From Rubripirellula lacrimiformis (GTDB lineage Bacteria; Planctomycetota; Planctomycetia; Pirellulales; Pirellulaceae), in assembly GCF_007741535.1 (NCBI RefSeq), contig NZ_CP036525.1:2232001-2296000 (forward strand): 64,000 nucleotides of DNA, read 5' to 3'. Positions 1 through 9,035 of the stretch are shown piece by piece (within the stretch, counting starts at the first letter, position 1; every line of letters begins with the position of its first letter). The notes under the pieces were generated by a model, which ran no database searches, was not told the origin of the DNA, and worked only from the letters and a program-made list of their open reading frames with translations. The position numbers and the translations under genes are program-made.

Positions 1-1
1 A

Positions 2-1006
2 TTGGCGCTGGCCGATCGAATTCATTTGCGATCGGCGATGATCGCGTTGTTGGCTGTTGCTGCCACTATGATGCTTTTCCGAACGGCGAGGACTTGGGCT
101 GCGGCGATCATCGGTCGCGGCGATTGGGGCGGAGTCTCTTCCGTCCGCCGTGGAGGGATCTTGATCGGTGGTGCTGCGTTGTCGTTGATGTTGGTTGGAA
201 TGCCGCTGCCCCGGTATCGAAGTGCGATCGGTCACGTGGATGCCGTCGAGGCGGTGCAGGTGTTTTTGCCAGTCGATTCAATCGTCGCCGACGTCAACTG
301 CGGATTGGGGGACCATGTCCATTCCGGCACGACACTCGCTCTGCTAAGTGATGATCGGATGAAGATCGACCTGGCGTCGCTGCGCGGAAAAATTCGCGAA
401 GCCGAGGCGATCAGTTGGATCTCCCGAAGATTCGAAATATCAAACGGCGCCGGCAGTGGCGGATCGCGGTCGGGGGTGGCTGATGCCGAGGTCGTTCATT
501 GGAACAAGAAGTTGGCGTCGATTCAAATCCGCGCTGACAAGAATGACGTGCGAGCCCCGGTCAGCGGAATGGTGTTGCCGGCCGAACCGACGCTGCCTAA
601 CGATTCGCTTCGTGGAACGATGATGCTGGCCGATTATGTGGGCACCCTTTCCACGTCATCCAAAGCTTGGTGCCGAATCAGTCCCGACGGTCAACTGCAT
701 GCCGTGCTGCAAGTCGACGCCAGAGATCGCAACCACATTCGATTGCGATCCGCGGTGCGGATGACGATCGCAGCGAGGCCCGATGAAGTGATTGATTCGT
801 GGATCGAATCGGTTTCGTCGATCGATTCGGATGCTGGATCCACCGTCCGACGTGGCGGATTCGAAGTGCTCTGTCCGCTGCCGATGGTCGACAGCGATCA
901 GGTGATGGCGATGCTTGGCAGTCAATGTCGCGCGGTGGTGCGATTGCCCAACCAAAGTTTGGCGGGCGATGCATGGCAAAAATGGAAGGGTTGGAATGGC
1001 GAGTAG
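2..1006 (+). CDS. HlyD-like membrane-fusion/adaptor protein, 3' part
   Basis: The reading frame is open to the window edge, so the true start lies upstream. The visible 334 residues begin with hydrophobic segments (about residues 10-35 and 50-66), then a biotinyl-lipoyl/HlyD-like beta-rich part: a hairpin half near residues 90-115 (DVNCGLGDHVHSGTTLALL), a short helical stretch, and the second half (IQIRADKNDVRAPVSGMVLP) near 175-195, as in periplasmic adaptors of efflux or secretion systems. In planctomycetes such HlyD halves often follow an M50-type membrane peptidase; the N-terminal membrane segments would fit that, but the diagnostic part is outside the window. The next gene overlaps its end by 11 bases. 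Confidence 0.6.
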   Translation: MALADRIHLRSAMIALLAVAATMMLFRTARTWAAAIIGRGDWGGVSSVRRGGILIGGAALSLMLVGMPLPRYRSAIGHVDAVEAVQVFLPVDSIVADVNCGLGDHVHSGTTLALLSDDRMKIDLASLRGKIREAEAISWISRRFEISNGAGSGGSRSGVADAEVVHWNKKLASIQIRADKNDVRAPVSGMVLPAEPTLPNDSLRGTMMLADYVGTLSTSSKAWCRISPDGQLHAVLQVDARDRNHIRLRSAVRMTIAARPDEVIDSWIESVSSIDSDAGSTVRRGGFEVLCPLPMVDSDQVMAMLGSQCRAVVRLPNQSLAGDAWQKWKGWNGE

Positions 1007-1592
1007 TTCATCGTCGCCAGCCGACGATACGCCTGAATTGCCGTCACCGGATGATCGAATGCCGGTGTCGATGGTCGACGGAGTCCATCCGGTATGGTTG
1101 GATGACGATGCGCTGCTGACGCAGTGTGACCTGCGTTTCCAACGCCGTAGCGGTCCCGGTGGCCAACATCGCAATAAGACCAGTTCAGGTGTTTTCCTGC
1201 ATCACGAACCGACCGGGGTGACGGCCGAGGCGACCGAACGACGGAGCCAGGCGGACAACCGATCGGTGGCGTTGTCGCGGTTGCGTTTCCGATTGGCCGT
1301 CCAGCGACGCAGTCCATCGGTTTTGGAAATTCCAGCCAGCCCGCCGGCGGCGGAATTTCGCCAACGATACCGCGGCCATCCGTTGAAATTTCGTGACACC
1401 CATCCCGATCGGCCCGTTGTCCTGTCGCTATTGCTGGACGATCTGCACGCCAGCGGCGGGCAGCCCAGTGCGGTTGCCAAAATCTGGAAAGTTTCGACGA
1501 CCAGCATCGTCAATCTGATGAAGTCACACCCGGCGGCTTTCACGTTGGTCAACGAAATTCGCAGCCATCACGGGCGCCGCCCGCTGAAGTGA
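996..1592 (+). CDS. Class-I release-factor-like protein (RF-1/ArfB-type GGQ domain)
   Basis: A 198-residue protein carrying a clear GGQ peptidyl-hydrolase motif in RRSGPGGQHRNKTSSGV near residues 50-66, the signature of class-I release factors and ArfB/YaeJ-type rescue proteins that hydrolyse peptidyl-tRNA on the ribosome. It lacks the codon-recognition domains of RF1/RF2. The N-terminal 40 residues are low-complexity and acidic; the C-terminus is basic, ending in RSHHGRRPLK, which could contact rRNA. I chose ATG 996 rather than the longer frame because it overlaps the upstream stop by 11 bases, indicating translational coupling. Its exact role (rescue factor or accessory release factor) is inferred. 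Confidence 0.82.
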   Translation: MASSSSSPADDTPELPSPDDRMPVSMVDGVHPVWLDDDALLTQCDLRFQRRSGPGGQHRNKTSSGVFLHHEPTGVTAEATERRSQADNRSVALSRLRFRLAVQRRSPSVLEIPASPPAAEFRQRYRGHPLKFRDTHPDRPVVLSLLLDDLHASGGQPSAVAKIWKVSTTSIVNLMKSHPAAFTLVNEIRSHHGRRPLK

Positions 1593-1682
1593 AAAAGGTG
1601 CTTCATCGAAGGTGGTGGAAGTGGTTACAATGCGTGATCCACACGACATTTCTCACCGACGATTTTTAGGTACCCTGGCCCG

Positions 1683-3947
1683 ATGTCAAAAACGACTTGG
1701 ATAACCCTGTTCGCATTGATTCTGATGTGTCCACGACTGTCGGCTGCAGAAATCTTTGTGGAAACCGAAAGTTTCGAGGATCTGGGCGGCTGGAAACTGG
1801 ATACCCAGTTCATCCAACAAATGGGGTCGCCCTACCTGTTGGCCCACGGTTTGGGCCAGCCCGTGGACGACGCGACGACCAAGATTCAGGTCGACCAAGC
1901 GGGGAAATATCGAGTCTGGGTTCGCACCTTTGATTGGGTCGCACGATGGGGCGCCCAACCTTCACCAGGCAAATTCCAAGTGGTGATCGGTGAATTGCCG
2001 CTGGACGAAACCTTTGGCACCCAGGGCGATGATTGGGGATGGCACGATGGCGGAACCGTCAATCTGGATGCCGGAACGACCAGCCTGCGATTGCACGATT
2101 TGACCGGATTCAACGGACGTTGCGATTGTTTGTACCTCACGACCGACTTGGCGACCGAGCCGCCGGATGCCAGCGGTGTATTGTCGGATTGGCGACGCGG
2201 GCAACTCGGTTTGCCCAGCCAACCGCGTAGCCGTGGGCCGTACGACTTGGTGGTCGTCGGTGGCGGGTATTCGGGAATGGGAGCCGCGCTGTCGGCCGCT
2301 CGAATGGGCTGCCGCGTTGCATTGGTGCAAGACCGTCCGGTCCTGGGCGGAAACGGATCCAGCGAGGTGCGAGTTTGGGCGATGGGCAACATCCGCCGAG
2401 GCAAGTTTCCTCGGATTGGTGAGATCATCGAAGAGTTCGCCGATAACGCGAAAAAGTCCCCGGGCACCTACGAAGAATTTGGTGACGATCTGAAAGAGTC
2501 CGTGGTGCGGGCTGAACCGAATATCGATCTGCTGCTGAACCACCACGCCTACGCTGCCGAAATGGATGGCCAAAAGATCCAATCCATCTCGGCTCTGGAT
2601 ACTCGCAGTGGCCAGGAAGTGAAGATCTTGGGCAACTACTTCGTGGACTGTACCGGTCATGGCTGGCTGGGGGGCTGGGCAGGTGCCGATATGGAAATGG
2701 CGAAAGGTGGCCGGATGGGGATGAGCAACATGTGGGCTTGGGACGAAGCCGGTTCGCCGACGCAATTCCCCAAAACGCCTTGGGCACTTGACCTGAACAT
2801 GGAAGACTTTCCCTATCCACGCGATCACCATGGCCAATGGTTCTGGGAAAGCGGTTTTGACAAGGATGCTCTCGGCGGCGCCGAAGCGATCCGCGACTGG
2901 AACCTTCGCGCCGTGTTCGGTGCCTTCAACGCGATGAAGAACCGCGACGGTGCCGGTGACCATGCCGATGCGATTTTGACATGGGTGGCTTACATCGGTG
3001 GGCCGCGCGAAAGTCAACGTTTGATGGGGGACGTCGTGCTGAACCAAGATGACGTGGTCGCCAAGCGTGATTTTCCCGATGGTTGTGTGCCCAGCACGTG
3101 GTCGATCGACCTGCACTATCCCAAAGAAGAATTCGCCGACAAGTTTCCGGATAATCCGTTCATTTCCAAGGCGGTTCATGACCGACGTGTCGATCGATCG
3201 TACGGATATCCGGTCCCCTACCGGTGTTTCTATAGCCGCAATATCGACAACCTGTTCATGGCCGGTCGTTGCATCAGCGTGACGCACGAAGCTTTGGGCA
3301 CGGTACGCGTCATGAAGACCTGTGGGATGATGGGCGAAGTCGTTGGCAAGGCCGCGTCGATTTGTGCCATCAACCAATGCAGCCCCCGTGATGTCTACGC
3401 CGATCACCTGGGCGAATTGTTGACGTTGTTGGAATTACCCGGCAAAGCGCGTCGCAGCACCCCTTCGGCTCCGATCGTGATTCCTGATGATGCGTTGCCT
3501 TTGGCCGGTCCGTTGGGACCACCGACTGGCAAATCGACCGACAAGTTGGAAGGAATCGTGGTCGATGACGTCAGTGCAAAATTCACTGGCAAATGGACCG
3601 AAGGAGCGGGGTTGAAAGGTTACGTTGGCTACGGCTATCGATACGCTTCGGGCAGCGGTGATGCGACCGCAACCTTTGTGCTGAAACCAAAAACATCCGG
3701 CCAATACGAAGTGCGTTTCTTTACCTCGGCCCACGAGAATCGATCCACCCGCACACCCGTCGCGATTCAGCACGGGGATCTGGTTCGCCAGCACCAAGTG
3801 GACCAGCGGCAGGATCGTGAACTGGATTACGTGGTCGTCGATCAGTTGCCTTTGCAAGCCGGCCAGGACGTCATCGTGACGGTCCAATGTGGTCAGGCCG
3901 ATGGGAACGTTCACGTCGATGCGGTGTCGCTGGTTGAGGTGAAGTGA
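1683..3947 (+). CDS. Secreted FAD-dependent oxidoreductase
   Basis: 754 residues. An N-terminal signal peptide (first 22 residues, ending LSAAE) is followed by a carbohydrate-binding-like beta domain (about 25-160). A Rossmann FAD-binding fold then starts with VVGGGYSGMGAALSAARMG near residue 190, and the partner FAD segment NLFMAGRCISVTHEALGT is near 525. The C-terminal 120 residues look like a second beta-sandwich. This matches the planctomycete FAD-dependent oxidoreductase family often annotated beside xanthan-lyase-like proteins; the substrate is unknown. The stop overlaps the next gene by four bases (GTGA), so the two are probably co-translated; a secreted flavoprotein beside an electron-transfer membrane protein suggests an extracytoplasmic redox role (inference). 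Confidence 0.82.
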   Translation: MSKTTWITLFALILMCPRLSAAEIFVETESFEDLGGWKLDTQFIQQMGSPYLLAHGLGQPVDDATTKIQVDQAGKYRVWVRTFDWVARWGAQPSPGKFQVVIGELPLDETFGTQGDDWGWHDGGTVNLDAGTTSLRLHDLTGFNGRCDCLYLTTDLATEPPDASGVLSDWRRGQLGLPSQPRSRGPYDLVVVGGGYSGMGAALSAARMGCRVALVQDRPVLGGNGSSEVRVWAMGNIRRGKFPRIGEIIEEFADNAKKSPGTYEEFGDDLKESVVRAEPNIDLLLNHHAYAAEMDGQKIQSISALDTRSGQEVKILGNYFVDCTGHGWLGGWAGADMEMAKGGRMGMSNMWAWDEAGSPTQFPKTPWALDLNMEDFPYPRDHHGQWFWESGFDKDALGGAEAIRDWNLRAVFGAFNAMKNRDGAGDHADAILTWVAYIGGPRESQRLMGDVVLNQDDVVAKRDFPDGCVPSTWSIDLHYPKEEFADKFPDNPFISKAVHDRRVDRSYGYPVPYRCFYSRNIDNLFMAGRCISVTHEALGTVRVMKTCGMMGEVVGKAASICAINQCSPRDVYADHLGELLTLLELPGKARRSTPSAPIVIPDDALPLAGPLGPPTGKSTDKLEGIVVDDVSAKFTGKWTEGAGLKGYVGYGYRYASGSGDATATFVLKPKTSGQYEVRFFTSAHENRSTRTPVAIQHGDLVRQHQVDQRQDRELDYVVVDQLPLQAGQDVIVTVQCGQADGNVHVDAVSLVEVK

Positions 3948-5674
3948 GCGACGTCGGGATGCCAGCGAAGGTCAATCGTCGGCAGCCTTGGCGATCACGA
4001 TCGATGCAGGCTGCCCGAGTGGTCTTAGTCGGCGCCTTGTTGTTGTCGATTCCAAGGCCTCGAGACGCGCGGCCGGTTGCTTCGGGCGACCCGCCGCCGA
4101 TCGATGCGGTCCGGTTGCTGCTGATCGATTCGGTTTTGCTGGATTCGGCGCTGCCTGAATCCGGGCAATCCGAGCCTGGGTCAATCGCCGACCGCGTCAC
4201 CTTGGGCGACCATGACGATCACGGGTTGTGGGCATTGCAAGACGACGCTGGCAACACGCTAGGGTCGGTCGCTAGGACATTGCCGACCGCCCAGGACGTG
4301 GTCGGGTACCGCGGACCCACCGAAGCGCTGATTCTGTTCGACCCCGACTTGGTCATCGTGGCGGTCGATGTCTTGAACAGTGCCGATACCACCGAACACG
4401 TGGCGGCGGTCCGCGACGATGCCGGTTTCTTGAACCAGTTTGCTGGTTGGGCCTGGGGCGGGCCCAGCGGTGATGTCCGTATCGACGGTGTGTCCGGTGC
4501 CACGCTGACTTCGTTGGCGATGGCACAGGGGGTGATGCGGCGAATCGGCGGTGATCGACCATCGTTGGTGTTCCCCGACGAGATCACGGCTGACGAGCGG
4601 GAGGAATGGATTCAAAGCGATGACACGGCCAGCCGGTTGGTTCGCACCGGGCCATTGTCCGACAAAATCATCGGGTATCAGGGGCCGACCGAACTGCTGT
4701 TGCGACTTCGTGCGGATGATCGCGTCGAAAAATTGGCGATCCGGCACTCCTTCGATAACGAACCCTATGTCGATTACGTCCGGACCGAACGCAGTTTTTG
4801 GAAGCGGTTCGAAGGGCAAAGTCTGGATGAACTTTCGCGGCTGGACCCACAGGCCGCTGGCATCGAAGGCGTCTCGGGGGCGACGATGACCAGCATGGCG
4901 GTTGCCGACACCCTGGTCGCGGCGGCTGCCGAATCGGTGCGACGACAGAAAATGACCAGCGAATCGGCCAAGCGGAATGCGGCCCCGTGGGTGCGTTGGA
5001 CGATGGCCGATGGCGTCACCATCGGCATCTTGCTGATCGCTGGCATTGCCAGTCGATGGGGGTGGTTTCGGTCACGATGGGGCCGGATGGCGTGGTTGAT
5101 TTCGGTCGTTGTCGTGATCGGATTTTGGGCGGGCAATCTTGTTTCGATGGCATTGGTGGCCGGATGGGCGACCGAGGGGATCGCGTGGCGGTTGGCGCCG
5201 GGGTTGGCTGCGATCGCCGCCGTTGCACTGCTGGTGCCGCCGCTGACGAAGGCCAATCCGTACTGCAATCACCTGTGCCCACACGGGGCGCTGCAGCAAT
5301 TGGTCCGACCGAAACCCAAATCACGTCGGCACCTGCGATTGTCGCGGCGGACCCATTCCGTGCTCACCTGGGGGCCGGGCGTGACACTGGTGATCGCCTA
5401 TCTGGCGCTGCTGGCCATGCCGACCTTGGATCTGGCATCCTGGGAACCCTTTCACGCCTATCTGGTCCGCATCGCCGGTTGGGGATCAATCGGATTGGCA
5501 TTGCTGACGATCGCTGTTTCGGCGCTGGTGCCGATGGCGTACTGCCGGGTCGGGTGCCCGACCGGCCGGTTGATCGAATACCTGCGGTTGCGAGCGACCA
5601 GCCACCGCTGGGGGCCTGCCGACACGGTCGCCTGTGGCTTGCTATCGATCGCCTGGGCTGTGCGCTGGTTGTGA
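3944..5674 (+). CDS. NosR/RnfG-like FMN-binding, 4Fe-4S membrane protein
   Basis: 576 residues. An N-terminal membrane/signal segment (about 20-35) precedes two FMN-binding-domain repeats, each ending in an SGAT flavinylation-type motif (GVSGATLTS near residue 183 and GVSGATMTS near 310; covalent FMN-threonine attachment is known for this motif in RnfG, NqrC and NosR). About five membrane helices follow (roughly 355-570) with two cysteine motifs, CNHLCPHG near 440 and CRVGCPTG near 533, resembling the NosR/NapH polyferredoxin region although each has fewer cysteines than a full ferredoxin pair. It probably moves electrons across the membrane to a periplasmic acceptor, perhaps the adjacent FAD enzyme (inference). 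Start GTG 3944 overlaps the upstream stop; ATG 3959 is an alternative. Confidence 0.8.
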   Translation: MSDVGMPAKVNRRQPWRSRSMQAARVVLVGALLLSIPRPRDARPVASGDPPPIDAVRLLLIDSVLLDSALPESGQSEPGSIADRVTLGDHDDHGLWALQDDAGNTLGSVARTLPTAQDVVGYRGPTEALILFDPDLVIVAVDVLNSADTTEHVAAVRDDAGFLNQFAGWAWGGPSGDVRIDGVSGATLTSLAMAQGVMRRIGGDRPSLVFPDEITADEREEWIQSDDTASRLVRTGPLSDKIIGYQGPTELLLRLRADDRVEKLAIRHSFDNEPYVDYVRTERSFWKRFEGQSLDELSRLDPQAAGIEGVSGATMTSMAVADTLVAAAAESVRRQKMTSESAKRNAAPWVRWTMADGVTIGILLIAGIASRWGWFRSRWGRMAWLISVVVVIGFWAGNLVSMALVAGWATEGIAWRLAPGLAAIAAVALLVPPLTKANPYCNHLCPHGALQQLVRPKPKSRRHLRLSRRTHSVLTWGPGVTLVIAYLALLAMPTLDLASWEPFHAYLVRIAGWGSIGLALLTIAVSALVPMAYCRVGCPTGRLIEYLRLRATSHRWGPADTVACGLLSIAWAVRWL

Positions 5675-5701
5675 ACTTGCGGGATTGGAAGTCGCCGTTG
5701 G

Positions 5702-6478
5702 TCAATCGGCAGGCCGGAAGGACCGTGCCATCGCCGCCGACCAATCTCGCATTCGCTGCGGTGACAGTTCGCTGGTTCGGTCCTGGTCGCAGACATCGCC
5801 GCGAACGCCGATGCAATCCGGCACAATGTTCCACTGGGACAACACGGGAAAGTGTCGGACGCCGACGGATCCCGCCAATGCCCACCATGACGACTGCGCG
5901 CGGGCGGTTTCCGCTAGTTCGGTGATTTGGTCCCGATTCAGATGGTCCAGCGTCGATTTACCATCCTTGACGAAGGTGTCGATCAAGCATCGTTGGATTC
6001 CGGCCCGGCTAGCGGCTCGGAAAATCGTGACCGGATCGGGGCACGATGCTGCGGTATGGTCCGCGTAGGCGACCGCCACGAACTGGATCGATGGCGCCAG
6101 TTCGGATCGAACCCGGTCCCAAGTGTGGCAAAGGCGATCCATCGAAACGCTGTCACTCGGCCCCATTTTTGCGAAGGCGAATTCGGCGGGCAGGTCGCTG
6201 GCGATCCGCAGCGATTCCTGGCTTTCGCCCAAGGCGGCCGATAATCGGGGCGATTGGGGCAGATCGGCCGTCATCGCGATCGCGGCATGCCACAATTCAG
6301 CCGGTGCCGCGGCCAGAGGACCCTTGCGAGGCTCTTTTAAGTCCAGGATGTCGATCGGGTGCTGCAGGGCGATCCGCAGTTCGTCCTGGCTACGTAGGCT
6401 GACCAGCCATTGAGGGGCAGATGGGGGTGAAGGGCAATTGTGGTGCCCTCGATCGCAAGAAGTCTGCTCAATTGTCAT
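5702..6478 (-). CDS. mfnB: (5-formylfuran-3-yl)methyl phosphate synthase (DUF556)
   Basis: About 258 residues of TIM-barrel type. The N-terminal WLVSLRSQDELRIALQHPID followed by ILDLKEPRKGPLAAA is the diagnostic start of the MfnB/DUF556 family (lysine in KEPRKG as candidate Schiff-base residue). MfnB condenses two glyceraldehyde-3-phosphates to the furan precursor of methanofuran. In bacteria it accompanies H4MPT-linked formaldehyde oxidation, which planctomycetes are known to carry. Start at 6478 chosen over 6511 because the protein homology begins shortly after. It converges with the NosR-like gene (27 bases apart) and diverges from ribonuclease D. No other C1-pathway gene is in the window. 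Confidence 0.85.
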   Translation of the reverse strand: MTIEQTSCDRGHHNCPSPPSAPQWLVSLRSQDELRIALQHPIDILDLKEPRKGPLAAAPAELWHAAIAMTADLPQSPRLSAALGESQESLRIASDLPAEFAFAKMGPSDSVSMDRLCHTWDRVRSELAPSIQFVAVAYADHTAASCPDPVTIFRAASRAGIQRCLIDTFVKDGKSTLDHLNRDQITELAETARAQSSWWALAGSVGVRHFPVLSQWNIVPDCIGVRGDVCDQDRTSELSPQRMRDWSAAMARSFRPAD

Positions 6479-6611
6479 GATTACCGCTCTGGGCGAGCCA
6501 ATTGATGTCAATGTGGATAGGCGAGTGCCGCGGCGGTGGTTACAGTCGGGCGTGCTTTCAAAGCGCCATCAGACGTCATTTTTCATTAGACATCCAGCAG
6601 CAAGCGTAACG

Positions 6612-7802
6612 TTGAAATACGAGTCCATAAATACGGTCGAGCAGCTACAGCAGTTTTGCCAAGAGATCGCGGAATGCCCGCGAATCGGTTTTGATACGGA
6701 ATTTGTCTCCGAAGACACGTTTCGGCCCCTGTTGTGCCTGATTCAAGTGGTGGCCGGCGATCGTCTAGCGATTATCGATCCGTTGGAATGCAAAGACACT
6801 TCCGCGTTCTGGGATCTGTTGACCGAGCCCGGCCGCACCGTGATCGCACACGCGGCTCGCGAAGAAGCCCGTTTTTGCATCCGATTCACCGGGAAACCGA
6901 TCGCCGGGCTGTTTGATACCCAATTGGCGGCTGGGTTTGTGGGGATGGAATACCCCGCCTCGCTGGGCACCCTGGTCCAGCGGTTGGTGGGCAAAACGTT
7001 GCCCAAGGGCGAAACCCGCACGAATTGGTATCGGCGCCCATTGACCAAAGACCAGATCACCTACGCCCTGCACGACGTCACCGATCTGTTCGAAATGCAC
7101 GATCAGTTGGCCAAAATGGCCGAAGACCTTCAACGTGCCGATTGGTTGGAAGAAGAAACAGCGATCTTTCAGCAAAAAGTCATCGATGCCGAATCACGCG
7201 AAAATTGGCGACGGGTCAGCGGAGCTTCCGGTCTGAATCCGCGACAACTCGAAACCGTTCGCCAAATCTGGTTGTGGCGCGAAGAACGGGCCCGCGATCT
7301 GGACCGGCTGCCTAAACGGATTTTGCGAGATGACTTGTTGGTCGAACTGGCCCGCAAGGGATCGACCGATGTGCAAAAAATTCGTGGCATTCGAGGCATG
7401 GAACGTCGCGGTTTCAGTGACCAATACGAAGCGATCGCCGAAGCGATTGGTACCGCTCTGGCAACGCCGGATGCGGACCTGCCACGTCGGCCGCGCGGAA
7501 CACGACGCGTCGTGTCACCGATGCTGAGTCAGTTTTTGTCGACGTCGATCGCCTGCATCAGCCGCCAACACAAACTGGCACCGTCGATCGTAGGCAATGC
7601 CGAAGACGTTCGCGAACTGCTCGGCTACGAACTCGATCGCCGCGACAAAGACGCCGAACCTTCGCTGCTGAAAGGGTGGCGTGGTGAAATCGTAGGCAAG
7701 ACGTTTCGCCGCATCCTGGCTGGCGAACTCGCAATCCGAGTGGCGGATGTCAAAGAATCCCAGCCGCTGGAATTCATCGAAGTCGACCCATCCAAAAAGT
7801 AG
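6612..7802 (+). CDS. rnd: Ribonuclease D with HRDC domain
   Basis: About 396 residues from a TTG start (KYESINTVEQLQQF). The 3'-5' exonuclease domain shows ExoI (GFDTEFVSEDTF, near residue 25), an ExoII-position HAAREEARFC in which the usual Asp appears as Glu, and ExoIII (YALHDVTDLFEMHDQL, YxxxD). An HRDC domain follows (about 205-290, VWLWREERARDLDR to IRGMERRG). Family role: trimming tRNA and stable RNA 3' ends. The in-frame region upstream (6438-6611) overlaps the divergent mfnB start and shows no family similarity, hence the internal TTG. The TAG stop lies inside a copy of the repeat GTAGCGAAGCTCGCCAA that begins the tandem array downstream. Confidence 0.87.
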   Translation: MKYESINTVEQLQQFCQEIAECPRIGFDTEFVSEDTFRPLLCLIQVVAGDRLAIIDPLECKDTSAFWDLLTEPGRTVIAHAAREEARFCIRFTGKPIAGLFDTQLAAGFVGMEYPASLGTLVQRLVGKTLPKGETRTNWYRRPLTKDQITYALHDVTDLFEMHDQLAKMAEDLQRADWLEEETAIFQQKVIDAESRENWRRVSGASGLNPRQLETVRQIWLWREERARDLDRLPKRILRDDLLVELARKGSTDVQKIRGIRGMERRGFSDQYEAIAEAIGTALATPDADLPRRPRGTRRVVSPMLSQFLSTSIACISRQHKLAPSIVGNAEDVRELLGYELDRRDKDAEPSLLKGWRGEIVGKTFRRILAGELAIRVADVKESQPLEFIEVDPSKK

Positions 7803-7872
7803 CGAAGCTCGCCAACGGTTTGTCGATAGAGTCGACCTTTCAACGGCAACGGTGAGCCGCTGGCTGTGAGGC

Positions 7873-8388
7873 CGCGGGCATGGAGGGGATTCCCGGCCGC
7901 TCACGCGATCACGGCTCACAAAATCGACAAACCGCCCAGAACTTCGGCCTCCGCCACAACACCCGTAGCGAAGCTCGCCAAGAGCTTCGGCCTCCGCCGC
8001 CCGCGGGCATGGGGGGGATTCCCGGCCGCTCACGCGATCACGGCTCACAAAATCGACAAACCGCCCAGAGCTTCGGCCTGCCGCAACACCCGTAGCGAAG
8101 CTCGCCAAGAGCTTCGGCCTCCGCAGCCCGTGAGGCCGCGGGCATGGGGGGGATTCCCGGCCGCTCACGCGATCACGGCTCACAAAATCGACAAACCGCC
8201 AAGAGCTTCGGCCTGCCGCAACACCCGTAGCGAAGCTCGCCAAGAGCTTCGGCCTCCGCCGCCCGTGAGCATGGGGGGGGATTCCCGGCCGCTCACGCGA
8301 TCACGGCTCACAAAATCGACAAACCGCCAAGAGCTTCGGCCTCCGCCACAACACCCGTAGCGAAGCTCGCCAAGAGCTTCGGCCTCCA
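7873..8388. repeat. Four-copy ~130 bp tandem repeat
   Basis: Four imperfect units with starts marked by GGGCATGG or a variant at about 7876, 8005, 8140 and 8267 (periods 129, 135, 127). Each unit carries GATTCCCGGCCGCTCACGCG, ACGGCTCACAAAATCGAC, and a hairpin CGAAGCTC-gccaa-GAGCTTCG (first at 7969-7989; 8-base stem, 5-base loop). A shorter relative of the first hairpin arm overlaps the ribonuclease D stop codon at 7800. The long open frames across it on both strands are repetitive and have no protein-like character, so I treat it as non-coding. Confidence 0.9.
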
Positions 8389-8402
8389 CTTCTAGCGCCC
8401 AA

Positions 8403-8422
8403 TGCCGGCGGCATTGGCCGGC
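8403..8422. other. Short palindrome (CCAATGCCG/CGGCATTGG hairpin)
   Basis: A near-perfect inverted repeat around one central base between the tandem repeat and the 3' end of mntR. It could act as a transcription stop for either convergent unit, but it has no T-tract. The rest of 8389-8486 shows nothing else. Confidence 0.4.
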
Positions 8423-8486
8423 CGGTATCCGCAGCTGCGGGGAGCCTGCGACAGGTCAGCCCTGACGCAGCAGCACTCACCGGGCG

Positions 8487-8897
8487 TTACTCTTGAGGCC
8501 AACCGTGTTCCAGCACGTGCTTCATCGCGGACAGCGTTTCTTTACTGACATGGTGCTCGATCCCCTCGGTATCGATCGCCGCTGCCCGTTCGCTGATCCC
8601 CAGCTTACGCAAGAAACGTTCGACAATTTCGTGACGTTGTCTCGATTGCGTTGCCAAGCGTTTGCCTTTCGCTGTCAGTTCGATCGGCTGGTAAGGCTTG
8701 GTCAGCACAAATCCATCTCGCTGCAGTCGACCAACGGTGTTGCTGACCGTTGCATGCGTCACATCGAAATGGTGGACCAAGTCGATCGCACGGCACTGCC
8801 CCGACCGATCGATCGCGTCTGCGATCGCTTCAACGTAGTCTTCGGCGACTTCGCTGGCGTGGTCGGAACGGATGCGTTGGTAGTTGGGCGCAGACAC
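8487..8897 (-). CDS. mntR: DtxR/MntR-family manganese-responsive regulator
   Basis: 136 residues. N-terminal winged helix (ASEVAEDYVEAIADAI, then DLVHHFDVTHATVSNTVGRL as recognition helix, QRDGFVLTKPYQPIELTAKG as wing) followed by the dimerisation/metal domain (RHEIVERFLRKLGISERAAAIDTEGIEHHVS). The E and H residues of the latter match MntR metal positions. Length is that of MntR, without the SH3 domain of DtxR. It should repress Mn/Fe transport genes when metal is plentiful. A plausible -10 (TACAAT on the - strand, complement of 8972-8977) lies 75 bases upstream, and a cluster of TTAGCC/GGCTAA palindromes lies 140-200 bases upstream. Confidence 0.88.
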   Translation of the reverse strand: MSAPNYQRIRSDHASEVAEDYVEAIADAIDRSGQCRAIDLVHHFDVTHATVSNTVGRLQRDGFVLTKPYQPIELTAKGKRLATQSRQRHEIVERFLRKLGISERAAAIDTEGIEHHVSKETLSAMKHVLEHGWPQE

Positions 8898-9035
8898 GGT
8901 TGGACGTCAGTCAACGGGCGAAAGGACGGTCGGCCTGCGAAACGAGGCGGCCGCAAATGAACCAGATCCCGATTGTAGCAAAAAATCACCGTTTACACCT
9001 ATTGCCCTGAACAGTCGAATCGCTAGGATCTGAAA

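Noticed and set aside
1962-3407. 481-codon frame on the - strand
   Set aside because: Shadow of the FAD oxidoreductase gene; the + strand frame carries signal peptide and Rossmann motifs.
7515-8360. Long open frames on both strands through the tandem repeat
   Set aside because: They translate the repeat itself, overlap ribonuclease D, and have no protein-like composition.
7873-8388. CRISPR array
   Set aside because: Units of ~130 bases are similar throughout; there are no unique spacers and no cas genes.
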